Of a stretch of 64,000 nt of DNA, positions 53,042 to 60,464 are shown piece after piece. Every line of letters starts with the position of its first letter. The stretch's first letter is position 1. The position numbers and the translations under genes are program-made. The stretch lies in NCBI GenBank assembly GCA_958421945.1, contig CATZMZ010000006.1:52010-116009 (forward strand), given 5' to 3'. The notes under the pieces are model-generated. The model saw only the letters and a program-made list of their open reading frames with translations, was not told the origin of the DNA and made no database searches. Origin of the DNA: an uncultured Eubacteriales bacterium. GTDB lineage: Bacteria; Bacillota; Clostridia; Christensenellales; Borkfalkiaceae.

Positions 53042-53746
53042 ATGAGAATAAATAAATACCTTGCGGAAAGCGGAATATGCTCTCGGCGTGCGGCAGACAA
53101 GTTGATTTTAGATGGCGTAGTAAAAAAGAACGGTAAAACTTGCGCTATCGGCGAAGACGTTGACGTAATTGCAGATAAAATTACCGTAGACGGAAAACCC
53201 GTCGGCATTGCAAAAAATTTCGAATATTACATTATGAATAAGCCCAAAGGTTACGTTTGCACGGTTAAAGACGATAAGGACAGAAAAACCGTTATGGAGC
53301 TTTTACCGAAGAATATCACGAGAGTTTTTCCCGTGGGGAGACTCGATTACGATTCCGAAGGGCTTTTGCTTTTTACAAACGACGGCGACCTTGCGTATAA
53401 GCTTACCCACCCAAAAAACGAAGTTCCGAAAACTTATCTTGTTAAAACGGAAAAACCCGTAACCGATAAGGCTCTGGCGGCGTTGCGTTCGGGAGTCGTT
53501 ATCGACGGAGTAAAAACAAAAAAGTGCAACGTTTCGCTTATCGAAACGACGAAAAAAGGTTCAAGACTTAATATAACGATAACCGAAGGAAGAAATCGTC
53601 AGATTCGCAAAATGTTCGAAGCGGTCGACAACTCGGTCGATTTCCTTAAAAGAATTAAAATCGGCGATTTGCGCTTAACGGGGTTAAACCGCGGCGAAAC
53701 GCGTAAGCTCACCAAAGAGGAAATTAACTATTTGCTTTATTTATAA
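53042..53746 (+). CDS. rluB: Ribosomal large subunit pseudouridine synthase B
   Basis: A 234-residue RsuA/RluB-type enzyme. The N-terminal S4 domain reads MRINKYLAESGICSRRAADKL. The catalytic Asp lies in GRLDYDSEGLLLFTNDGDLA, and GRNRQIRKMFEAV is the second family motif. It makes a pseudouridine in 23S rRNA helix 89 in well-studied bacteria. It follows dacF by 15 bp and ends the block that began at the site-2 protease. Confidence 0.93.
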   Translation: MRINKYLAESGICSRRAADKLILDGVVKKNGKTCAIGEDVDVIADKITVDGKPVGIAKNFEYYIMNKPKGYVCTVKDDKDRKTVMELLPKNITRVFPVGRLDYDSEGLLLFTNDGDLAYKLTHPKNEVPKTYLVKTEKPVTDKALAALRSGVVIDGVKTKKCNVSLIETTKKGSRLNITITEGRNRQIRKMFEAVDNSVDFLKRIKIGDLRLTGLNRGETRKLTKEEINYLLYL

Positions 53747-53759
53747 CCTGAAAAAGTTT

Positions 53760-53790
53760 AAACGCCCCGCTTTACACGGGGCGTTTTGAT
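53760..53790 (+). terminator. Terminator after rluB
   Basis: aaacgccccg (53760-53769) pairs with cggggcgttt (53777-53786) around ctttaca. The 730-bp stretch to proC has no protein gene that I trust; it holds this terminator, an 8-bp inverted repeat (53801-53808 with 53845-53852), a second terminator and the tRNA region. Confidence 0.88.
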
Positions 53791-53922
53791 AAAAAAACCG
53801 AGCGTTTAAATATTACGATACGGTTGATTTTGCACGATTGCCGTTAAACGCTAACAAAACGGCTTTAATGAGCCTTGTATTAAGAGAATTTTAAGTGTTC
53901 TGTAACGACGTATTGTTTTTAG

Positions 53923-53953
53923 TAAAAAAAGAAACCGTCTGCGTTTCTTTTTT
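53923..53953. terminator. Bidirectional A/T-flanked terminator
   Basis: aaaaaaagaaac (53923-53934) and gtttcttttttt (53942-53953) form a perfect 12-bp stem around cgtctgc. The A and T tracts are symmetrical, so it could stop transcription from both the rluB side and the minus-strand tRNA side. Confidence 0.7.
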
Positions 53954-54113
53954 TCGTTATATATGAATTGACAATATCGATAAAAGCTTGTATAATTTTA
54001 ATAGCGGGTTAAACGGGATACAGGCGGGTTTTTCTTAGTATAACCCGAAGCCCTGCGTAGCTGAAAGCGGAGCAGTCAGCAGCCGACGGAGGCGGTTGCG
54101 TGTATGTAAAAAA

Positions 54114-54145
54114 ATAACGCCTTACAACTATGTGTAAAGCGTTAT
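54114..54145 (-). terminator. Terminator-like hairpin after the tRNA-Trp 3'-end duplicate (minus strand)
   Basis: On the minus strand ATAACGC plus TTAC pairs with GTAA plus GCGTTAT with a bulge on each side, directly followed by a run of seven T (plus-strand A run at 54107-54113). It sits exactly where a terminator would follow a tRNA gene, but only a fragment of tRNA is upstream. Confidence 0.6.
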
Positions 54146-54175
54146 GGCAGGGGAGACGCGGCGTCACAACGCAAG
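54145..54175 (-). repeat. Duplicated 3' end of tRNA-Trp (16-bp exact copy), att-like
   Basis: TGGCAGGGGAGACGCG at 54145-54160 repeats 54343-54358 exactly; it corresponds to the T-arm 3' strand, acceptor 3' strand, G discriminator and CCA of tRNA-Trp. Four further bases of the T-arm 5' strand (acgc, 54169-54172) are also conserved, while the T loop is scrambled. Duplication of a tRNA 3' end is what integrases of mobile elements leave; only 198 bp lie between the copies. Confidence 0.6.
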
Positions 54176-54313
54176 CTTTTTGTCCGCAGTTTTGTAAGAC
54201 AAAACCGCTTGACTTATCGCTTGGTTGTTCCTTATCCCAACAATATTTGCATAGCAAAATATTTTTGAGAGCCCTAAAAAATGTTCTCGCGCGAAGCTCT
54301 CGCGGCAAAACAA

Positions 54314-54334
54314 AAAAAGCCGCATAAAGCGACT
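54314..54334 (-). terminator. Terminator of tRNA-Trp (minus strand)
   Basis: On the minus strand AAAGTCGC and GCGGCTTT pair (plus positions 54327-54334 and 54314-54321) with one G-T pair around TTTAT, followed by TTTTG. It starts nine bases after the encoded CCA. Confidence 0.75.
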
Positions 54335-54342
54335 TTTTGTGT

Positions 54343-54419
54343 TTTGGCAGGGGAGACGCGACTCGAACACGCAACCGACGGTTTTGGAGACCGTTGCTCT
54401 ACCATTGAGCCACTCCCCT
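54343..54419 (-). tRNA. tRNA-Trp (anticodon CCA), CCA tail encoded
   Basis: On the minus strand the cloverleaf closes fully: acceptor AGGGGAG with CTCCCCT, D arm GCTCAATGGTAGAGC, anticodon stem ACGGT/ACCGT with loop CTCCAAA giving CCA, a five-base variable loop, and T arm GCGTG-TTCGAGT-CGCGT with G-T pairs. The discriminator base is G and the 3' CCA is encoded. It is the cognate of the tryptophan T-box upstream of trpB in this window. Confidence 0.95.
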
Positions 54420-54431
54420 AAAAGCATATTG

Positions 54432-54460
54432 ATTATATACTAATTTAACGAATTAGTCAA
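54432..54460 (-). promoter_or_regulatory. Promoter of tRNA-Trp
   Basis: On the minus strand TTGACT (54460-54455), 17 bases and TATAAT (54437-54432) lie 12 bp before the tRNA 5' end. The spacer overlaps the palindrome ACTAATT-taacg-AATTAGT (54439-54457), which could also bind a regulator shared with proC. Confidence 0.8.
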
Positions 54461-54476
54461 ACAAAATGAGGTTAAA

Positions 54477-55280
54477 ATGAAAAAGAAATTTAAGTTAGGC
54501 GTTATAGGCGCAGGTTTTATGTCAACTGCGATAATAAAAGGCGCGTTAGGCGCGAATTTTTTGTCCCCAACGCAGATTTGCGTAACCGATAAAAGCGAAA
54601 GCGCGAAAGAAAAAATCGCAAAGCTTAACGTTACTGTTGCCGATGCAAGCGAAGTTTTTGATAATTCCGAATTTGTTTTGTTTGCGGTTAAGCCGCAAAA
54701 CTTTGCTGAGCTTAAAGCCGATGCGGAAAACTCTTCCTGCAAGAAATTTATTTCTATTATGGCGGGCGTAAAAAAAGAAAAAATTAAAAGCGTTTTCGTC
54801 GGTGCGCAAGTCGCAAGATGCATGCCGAACACTCCGTGTTCGGTTGGTTTTGGTGCGGTGGGTATGGATTTATCCGATTTTACCGACGAATGCGACAGGT
54901 CGTTCGTGAAAAACCTTTTTTCATCATTTGCAAGTGTTGCCGTGATGGACGAGAGCAAGCTTAACGCCGTTACGGGGATAAGCGGAAGTTCTCCCGCATA
55001 TTTTTATTTGTTCCTTAAAGGAATTATCGATGCCGGCGTTCAAAACGGGCTCGATTACGAAACGGCTAAAAGTTTTGCAACGAACACGATGATAGGTGCG
55101 GGGAAAATGGTTATCGCAAATACCGATAAATCCCTTGACGAGCTTATCGCTGCGGTGTGCAGTAAAGGCGGAACGACTATCGAGGCGGTAAACGTTTATA
55201 ATGAAAACGGAATTTCCGAAATAACCCGAAAAGCCGTTGACGCGTGCATAAAACGTGCGACCGAGCTTGAAGAGCTTTAA
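54477..55280 (+). CDS. proC: Pyrroline-5-carboxylate reductase
   Basis: Last step of proline synthesis, reducing pyrroline-5-carboxylate with NAD(P)H. The 267-residue protein starts with the Rossmann motif (VIGAGFMSTAIIKG, about 9-22), has FAVKPQNF, RCMPNTPCSVGFGAVGM, and the family signature ISGSSPAYFYLFLKGIID with GGTTIEAV near the C terminus. The start follows atgagg. It begins 57 bp after the divergent tRNA-Trp. proA and proB are not in the window. Confidence 0.95.
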   Translation: MKKKFKLGVIGAGFMSTAIIKGALGANFLSPTQICVTDKSESAKEKIAKLNVTVADASEVFDNSEFVLFAVKPQNFAELKADAENSSCKKFISIMAGVKKEKIKSVFVGAQVARCMPNTPCSVGFGAVGMDLSDFTDECDRSFVKNLFSSFASVAVMDESKLNAVTGISGSSPAYFYLFLKGIIDAGVQNGLDYETAKSFATNTMIGAGKMVIANTDKSLDELIAAVCSKGGTTIEAVNVYNENGISEITRKAVDACIKRATELEEL

Positions 55281-55282
55281 TT

Positions 55283-55720
55283 ATGAAAAAGGTTATTATT
55301 TATACCGACGGTGCGTGCAGCGGCAATCCCGGAAAGGGCGGATATGCAGCCATTCTTAAATACAAGCAAATCGAAAAGGAGATTTGCGGAGCCGAAGACG
55401 AAACGACTAACAACCGTATGGAGCTTATGGCGGTTATTAAAGGTTTGGAAGCCCTCAAAGAGCCGTGCGAAGCCGAGATTTACAGCGATTCGCAATACGT
55501 CGTGTCCGCTATGAACGAGGGCTGGCTTGACGGCTGGCGTAAAAACGGCTGGAAAACTGCAGGCAAAAAAGCGGTTAAAAATCCCGACCTTTGGCAAAGG
55601 CTGTCCGAACTGACGGAAATTCACAAGGTGAGCTTCGTGAAAGTAAAAGGGCATGCGGACAACGAATATAATAACCGCTGCGACGAGCTTGCCGTTCGTC
55701 AATACAAAAACGAGAGTTGA
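55283..55720 (+). CDS. rnhA: Ribonuclease HI
   Basis: Cuts the RNA strand of RNA-DNA hybrids. The 145 residues carry all four catalytic acids: Asp9 (YTDGACSGNPG), Glu47 (NNRMELMA), Asp69 (YSDSQYV) and Asp134 (NRCDELA), and the flexible-loop His at 124 in VKGHADNEYNNRCD. The basic handle region (GWRKNGWKTAGKKAVKN) is present, as in E. coli RNase HI. It begins two bases after the proC stop. Confidence 0.96.
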   Translation: MKKVIIYTDGACSGNPGKGGYAAILKYKQIEKEICGAEDETTNNRMELMAVIKGLEALKEPCEAEIYSDSQYVVSAMNEGWLDGWRKNGWKTAGKKAVKNPDLWQRLSELTEIHKVSFVKVKGHADNEYNNRCDELAVRQYKNES

Positions 55721-55826
55721 TTTTGTTTTTAAGCGTATTCACCTCGTTTTAATACTAAAACCGAAATTTTGCCTATAAATGTACCGATATTCGGATAGTT
55801 TTGCTTATAGGTAATATAATATTATT

Positions 55827-56762
55827 ATGAAAGAAAAAAGCGTCGAAATTCTTAAAAACGTTATGACCTTGATAATAATATCCTTGGTGGGGTGTGCAGG
55901 GATAGTTTTTTCTATTCTGTACGTTAATACCTTTAACGAGGGGTTTTTCGCGGACTATTCGGGCGTAATAATTGCTCTTGCGGTAAGCGTTATCACCGTT
56001 CTTACCGTTTTAACGATCGTATTTTATAAAACGAACAAGGCGTTTATTTATAAGATTTTATATATAACGATAATTCTTATTTTTTGCATATTGCTTTTGC
56101 TATACGTTCTTAAAGTTTCGGGATTTTTCGATAAAATCGACAGTGTGGAAGATTTCAGAAATTATATCGAGTCGTTCGGCAATTTTGCCGTGTTTATGTT
56201 TATATTGTTGCAGTTTTTGCAAGTCGTGGTACTGCCCATTCCCGCGTTTATCACGGTGGGGGCGGGCGTGCTGTTATTCGGGCCTTTCCGCGGCGCGCTT
56301 TATAGCTGTATCGGCATAATAACCGGCTCTGTCGTGGCGTTTTTCATAGGACGGGTTTTCGGATATAAGGTGGCAAGCTGGCTTGTCGGTAAAGAAGATT
56401 TAGATAAAGGATTAGAAACGGTTAAGGGAAAGGATAAGGTTGTTTTAACGTTTATGTTTTTGTTCCCGTTTTTCCCCGACGATTTGTTGTGCATCGTTGC
56501 GGGAATAACGTCGATGAGCTCCTTTTATTTTATCGTTATGATTTTTATAACGCGCGTGATTTCTATCTACGTTTCGTCGTATTCTATGAACAACAGCATC
56601 ATACCTTACGATACCTGGTGGGGAATCGTTTTGTGGGGGGTGATATTCCTCGTTACCGCCGCGATTACCGTCTTTATCTATAAAAAAGGTGATAAAATCG
56701 AAGCGTTTTTTATGGATAAGTTTTCTAAAAAAACAAAAAAAGAAAAAACCAAAAAACAATAG
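55827..56762 (+). CDS. TVP38/TMEM64 (DedA-like) family membrane protein
   Basis: A 311-residue membrane protein with about seven hydrophobic helices. The conserved core is visible as VVLPIPAFITVGAGVLLFGPFRGALYSCIGIITGSVVAFFIGRVFGYK, followed by FPFFPDDLLCIVAGI, matching the FPxxPxDxxC pattern of the SNARE-associated domain. The extreme C terminus is Lys-rich (KKTKKEKTKKQ). Members are suspected lipid scramblases or undecaprenyl-phosphate translocases; the role of this one is unknown. Confidence 0.85.
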   Translation: MKEKSVEILKNVMTLIIISLVGCAGIVFSILYVNTFNEGFFADYSGVIIALAVSVITVLTVLTIVFYKTNKAFIYKILYITIILIFCILLLLYVLKVSGFFDKIDSVEDFRNYIESFGNFAVFMFILLQFLQVVVLPIPAFITVGAGVLLFGPFRGALYSCIGIITGSVVAFFIGRVFGYKVASWLVGKEDLDKGLETVKGKDKVVLTFMFLFPFFPDDLLCIVAGITSMSSFYFIVMIFITRVISIYVSSYSMNNSIIPYDTWWGIVLWGVIFLVTAAITVFIYKKGDKIEAFFMDKFSKKTKKEKTKKQ

Positions 56763-56828
56763 TGATTTACTGTACAAATCCGTTGCGTTTATGTCAGACG
56801 TAATAGTGTTTTTCAAAATAGGTGAATA

Positions 56829-57608
56829 ATGAAAATTTTAATATGTAACGATGACGGTATAGAAAGCAACGGTCTTAAAGCTCTTGTGGAGGAATTTGCA
56901 AGAGATAACGAGGTTCTCGTCGTTGCGCCGCGCGATAATATGTCGGCGGTATCCCATTCATTGTCGTTAGGTAAGCCTATCGAGTTAAGAGAGGCTTTTA
57001 ACTTTAAGAATTGCAAAGCTTATTCTGTTACGGGGTATCCCGCCGATTGCGTAAAAATCGCAAGACACGTTTTCAGCGAATTCGTACCCGACGTCGTTTT
57101 ATCGGGTATAAATAAAGGTCATAATTTCGGTTCGGACATTCTGTATTCGGGGACTGTTTCCATTGCTTTCGAAGCGGCTTTTTTCGGGCATAACGCGTTT
57201 GCATTTTCGGCTTATTCTCACGGTGAAAGCGATTTTAAGCTTTTCGCCGGATACGCGAGAAAAATCGTAGAAAACTTGTTGCCCGTTTCCGACGATAAAA
57301 CCGTTTGGAACGTTAATTTCCCCGATGCGGGGTCGGAAATCAAGGGCGTCAGGGCAGCGAAACTCGGTAACTGTATTTATAAGGATTTTTACGACGAAAT
57401 CGCTGATTCTATTTATATATTAAGGAGCGAAACGCAAACCGATGGTTTTAACGCCGAGGATACCGATATCGCGCTCATCGAACGTGGTTACGTCGCGGTT
57501 ACTCCGCTTGCTTACGACAGAACGGACGTCCCGAAACTTTGTCGGGCGGATGAAATCGTAAAGAAAATTAATGCGTTCGGCGGCTCGGGAGACAAACAAA
57601 ATGCATAA
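56829..57608 (+). CDS. surE: 5'/3'-nucleotidase SurE
   Basis: Nucleoside monophosphatase acting mainly on purine nucleotides, cytoplasmic. The N terminus MKILICNDDGIESNG carries the metal-binding Asp8 and Asp9; Ser39 follows in PRDNMSAVSHSLS, and SGINKGHNFGSDILYSGTVSIAFEA holds the conserved Asn. The 259-residue length is typical. Its end overlaps the next gene's start by eight bases. Confidence 0.94.
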   Translation: MKILICNDDGIESNGLKALVEEFARDNEVLVVAPRDNMSAVSHSLSLGKPIELREAFNFKNCKAYSVTGYPADCVKIARHVFSEFVPDVVLSGINKGHNFGSDILYSGTVSIAFEAAFFGHNAFAFSAYSHGESDFKLFAGYARKIVENLLPVSDDKTVWNVNFPDAGSEIKGVRAAKLGNCIYKDFYDEIADSIYILRSETQTDGFNAEDTDIALIERGYVAVTPLAYDRTDVPKLCRADEIVKKINAFGGSGDKQNA

Positions 57609-58821
57609 AGTAATAGTGGCGGGTGGCGGTGCAGCGGGAATGATAGCCGCTTATTTTTCGGCTTTGCGCGGAAATGAAACCGTGCTTATCGAAAAAAACG
57701 AAAAGCTCGGGAAAAAGCTTTACATAACGGGTAAGGGCAGATGCAATTTAACCAACGACGTTTCCCCGCGTGAATTTTTGAATTTCGTCGTTTCTAATCC
57801 TAAATTTTTATACGGCGCGATTAACGCTTTTCCCCCGGCGGACGTTTGCGAATTTTTTACCGAACGCGGACTTGCTTTAAAAACCGAAAGGGGAAACAGG
57901 GTTTTTCCGCTATCCGACAAATCAAGCGACGTTATCAGGACTTTGGAAAAGGCGTTAAAGAACGTCGGCGTAGAAGTTTTATTAAATACCGAAATCAAAG
58001 CCGTGCTTACCGAAAACGGCAGAGTAACGGGCGTTGAGACAACGGACGGCAAAACGACTTGCGATTCTCTTATTATTTGCACGGGCGGCTTATCCTATCC
58101 GCTGACCGGCAGTACGGGGGACGGGTTTAAGTTTGCCGCCGCTTGCGGTCATTCTGTAATTCCGTTAAGACCCTCGCTTTCGGGAATAGAACTTAAAGAC
58201 GGCGATTTTTACGATTTGCAGGGGCTATCGCTTAAAAACGTTGCGATAAAAGCGTTAGAAAACGGAAAAACGCTTTACGACGATTTCGGTGAAATGCTTT
58301 TTACTCATTACGGAATTTCGGGTCCTATCGTTTTGTCCTGTTCCTGTCTGATTAACAGAAAGCGGCTCGACGGCGTTACGATACAACTCGACTTAAAACC
58401 CGCACTCGACGAAAAAACGCTCGATAACAGGCTTATTCGTGAATTCGACGCGGCGAAGGGCAAGGAACTTAAAACGGTAATGCGTTCGTTGTTGCCGCTT
58501 AAACTCGTGCCGTTCGTGTTAGGGCGCGTTAAGATTTCTCCCGATAAAAAATGCGGAGAGATTACGAGAGAGGAGCGACGCAGAATAATAAACGGATTAA
58601 AGGTCAACGTTTTCCACCCGTCAAAGCTTCGTCCGATTGACGAGGCTATCGTAACCGCCGGCGGCGTGAACGTTAAAGAAATCAATCCGAAAACTATGGA
58701 AAGCAAGCTTGTCGGCGGACTTTTTTTTGCGGGCGAGGTAATCGACGTCGATTGCTTTACGGGCGGGTTTAATCTCCAGACGGCTTTTTCCACGGGTTTC
58801 GTTGCGGGCAACAACGCCTAA
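57601..58821 (+). CDS. HI0933/YhiN family FAD-dependent flavoprotein
   Basis: A 406-residue oxidoreductase-like protein. The start at 57601 gives MHKVIVAGGGAAGMIAAYFS, with the dinucleotide-binding GGGAAG at 8-13; an in-frame ATG 30 bases upstream lies in surE and is less likely. ITGKGRCNLTND is the family signature, followed by CTGGLSYPLTGSTGDGF, and the C terminus VDCFTGGFNLQTAFSTGFVAG closes the FAD site. The reaction is not known for this family. Confidence 0.88.
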   Translation: MHKVIVAGGGAAGMIAAYFSALRGNETVLIEKNEKLGKKLYITGKGRCNLTNDVSPREFLNFVVSNPKFLYGAINAFPPADVCEFFTERGLALKTERGNRVFPLSDKSSDVIRTLEKALKNVGVEVLLNTEIKAVLTENGRVTGVETTDGKTTCDSLIICTGGLSYPLTGSTGDGFKFAAACGHSVIPLRPSLSGIELKDGDFYDLQGLSLKNVAIKALENGKTLYDDFGEMLFTHYGISGPIVLSCSCLINRKRLDGVTIQLDLKPALDEKTLDNRLIREFDAAKGKELKTVMRSLLPLKLVPFVLGRVKISPDKKCGEITREERRRIINGLKVNVFHPSKLRPIDEAIVTAGGVNVKEINPKTMESKLVGGLFFAGEVIDVDCFTGGFNLQTAFSTGFVAGNNA

Positions 58822-59136
58822 TCAAGTCGGTTAATCGGCAATTTTTTTATCAAAAACATATTTTTACGATAAAATAGCGCAAAAATTTAGTAAGCTTATC
58901 TGAAAAACTTTTCTTTTTTGTAAAAAAATGTTAATATAGATAGGGCGTGAAAAGGCTGTGCAAGCCCGATTCGTGAAACGTTTGCGTAAGGCGTTAAAGA
59001 CGCTCGTATCGTTAAATTTTACGCGTAAGGCGTTAAGAATTCACGCAAATCGGTGAGCTTTCGCGTAAGACGTTAAACGTCCACGCATGGAAATCGCAGA
59101 GATTTTAATAATACAAATAATCGCGGGGTAAACATT
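58822..59136 (+). repeat. Intergenic region with three spaced GCGTAAGGCGTTAA repeats, each able to form a hairpin
   Basis: The 315-bp gap before cmk has no gene. Copies start at 58984, 59023 and 59063 (GCGTAAGGCGTTAA twice, GCGTAAGACGTTAA once), spaced 39 and 40 bases. Each copy is followed by ACGC that pairs with its GCGT, so each unit can fold into a small hairpin; the third is the strongest (gacgt-taa-acgtc inside). Upstream, gggc and gccc (around 58944-58970) may form another stem. Possibly a structured leader or a repeat-binding operator. Confidence 0.55.
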
Positions 59137-59811
59137 ATGAATAAAACGTTTAAAATCGCGCTTGACGGTCCGTCCGGGAGCGGCAAAAGCACGATAGCGA
59201 AAAATCTTTCGGAAAAACTTAATATATTATATCTCGATACGGGGGCAATGTACAGAGCGGTCGCGCTTAAAGCTTTAAAGCTCGGCGTGGACACGTTCGA
59301 TAACGACGGGGTTTCTGCGTTTTTGCCTGAACTCGACCTTGAAATCAAGTACGAAAACGGCGCGCAGCACACCTATCTCGACGGGACTGACGTTTCCGAA
59401 ACAATTCGCGAACCGCAAGTTTCCATGGCGGCGTCGAATATTTCGAGTCTTAAATGCGTAAGGCTTAAAATGGTGGAAATGCAAAGGAAAATCGCGTCCG
59501 AAACGTCGTGCGTGCTTGACGGCAGGGATATAGGCTCTTACGTGCTGCCAGACGCCGATTTTAAGTTTTATATAACCGCAAGCGTTGACGTTCGCGCCGA
59601 CAGACGGTTTAAGGAACTGACCTTACGCGGACACAAGGTTGATTACGACGAGCTTAAAAAAGAAATCGAGCAGCGCGATTTTAACGATAAAAACAGGGAT
59701 TTCGCACCGCTTGTCCAAGCCGCCGACGCAATACTTATAGATACCTCGTTTATGAACGTAGAACAAGTTGTAAACAAGGTTTTAGGCTACGTCGGAGGAA
59801 AGGTCAGATGA
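59137..59811 (+). CDS. cmk: Cytidylate kinase
   Basis: Phosphorylates CMP and dCMP. The P loop GPSGSGKST is at 11-19, followed by YLDTGAMYRAVALKAL, the CMP-binding SxxxNISSLKCVR region, DGRDIGSYVLPDADFKFY, and the C-terminal IDTSFMNVEQVV. The 224-residue length is typical. It shares four bases (atga) with plsC. The cmk-plsC-ispH-rpsA order is common in Clostridia. Confidence 0.96.
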   Translation: MNKTFKIALDGPSGSGKSTIAKNLSEKLNILYLDTGAMYRAVALKALKLGVDTFDNDGVSAFLPELDLEIKYENGAQHTYLDGTDVSETIREPQVSMAASNISSLKCVRLKMVEMQRKIASETSCVLDGRDIGSYVLPDADFKFYITASVDVRADRRFKELTLRGHKVDYDELKKEIEQRDFNDKNRDFAPLVQAADAILIDTSFMNVEQVVNKVLGYVGGKVR

Positions 59812-60464
59812 ATGCCTTTCACAAATTTGTACTATGGCTGGTGACGCGGATTTATCCGTATAAAGCTTACGGAATGGAGAATATTCCCGAGGGGGCGGCG
59901 GTTATTCCTTACAATCATTTCAGCGTAATGGACCCGTTATTTATAAGGCATGCTTACAGGGGGACGATTTGTTTCCCCGCGAAAATCGAACTGTTTAAGA
60001 ATAAGTGTTTCGGCAGTATTTTGCGTGCGTGCGGGGCAATCCCCGTAGACAGGGCAAATCCCGGGATGGAAATGCTTTTAACTTCAATTAAAACGTTAAG
60101 GAACGGAAACAAACTTGTTATTTCGCCCGAGGGCACGCGCAACAAAACGGGCAGTCTCGCTTTTTTGCCGTTCAAGGAAGGCACGGTGCTTTTTGCCGTT
60201 AAGGGCAAAGCGCCTGTCGTGCCGTGTATCGTCGCCAAACCCGCCAAGCCGTTCAGGAGAACTAATATTTATTTCGGAAAGCCGTTCGATTTTTCCGAAT
60301 ATTACGACAAAAAGTTATCCGACGAAGTTCTGAAAAACTTAAACGACGTTCTCGTTGAAAAAATGAAAGAAGCACAGGCGGAATTTTTGCAGTTTCTCGA
60401 TAACAAGAAAAAGAAAAAAGGCAAAAAGTCGGCAAAGGTGAATTTAAATAATGGTAATACTTAA
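59808..60464 (+). CDS. plsC: 1-acyl-sn-glycerol-3-phosphate acyltransferase
   Basis: Adds the second acyl chain to make phosphatidic acid. The HX4D catalytic motif is NHFSVMD with His37 and Asp42; SPEGTRNKTG (about 106-115) is the phosphate-binding motif. The 218-residue protein has a hydrophobic N terminus for membrane association and a Lys-rich tail. It overlaps cmk by four bases and ispH by 14. Confidence 0.92.
   Translation: MNAFHKFVLWLVTRIYPYKAYGMENIPEGAAVIPYNHFSVMDPLFIRHAYRGTICFPAKIELFKNKCFGSILRACGAIPVDRANPGMEMLLTSIKTLRNGNKLVISPEGTRNKTGSLAFLPFKEGTVLFAVKGKAPVVPCIVAKPAKPFRRTNIYFGKPFDFSEYYDKKLSDEVLKNLNDVLVEKMKEAQAEFLQFLDNKKKKKGKKSAKVNLNNGNT

Noticed and set aside
54009..54374. Minus-strand open frame across the tRNA-Trp 3' region
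   Set aside because: It runs through two terminators, the duplicated tRNA end and part of the tRNA itself; composition is that of non-coding DNA read in frame.
58984..59086. CRISPR array before cmk
   Set aside because: Only three 14-base imperfect repeats with spacers that themselves look related; no cas genes nearby and repeat units are too short.
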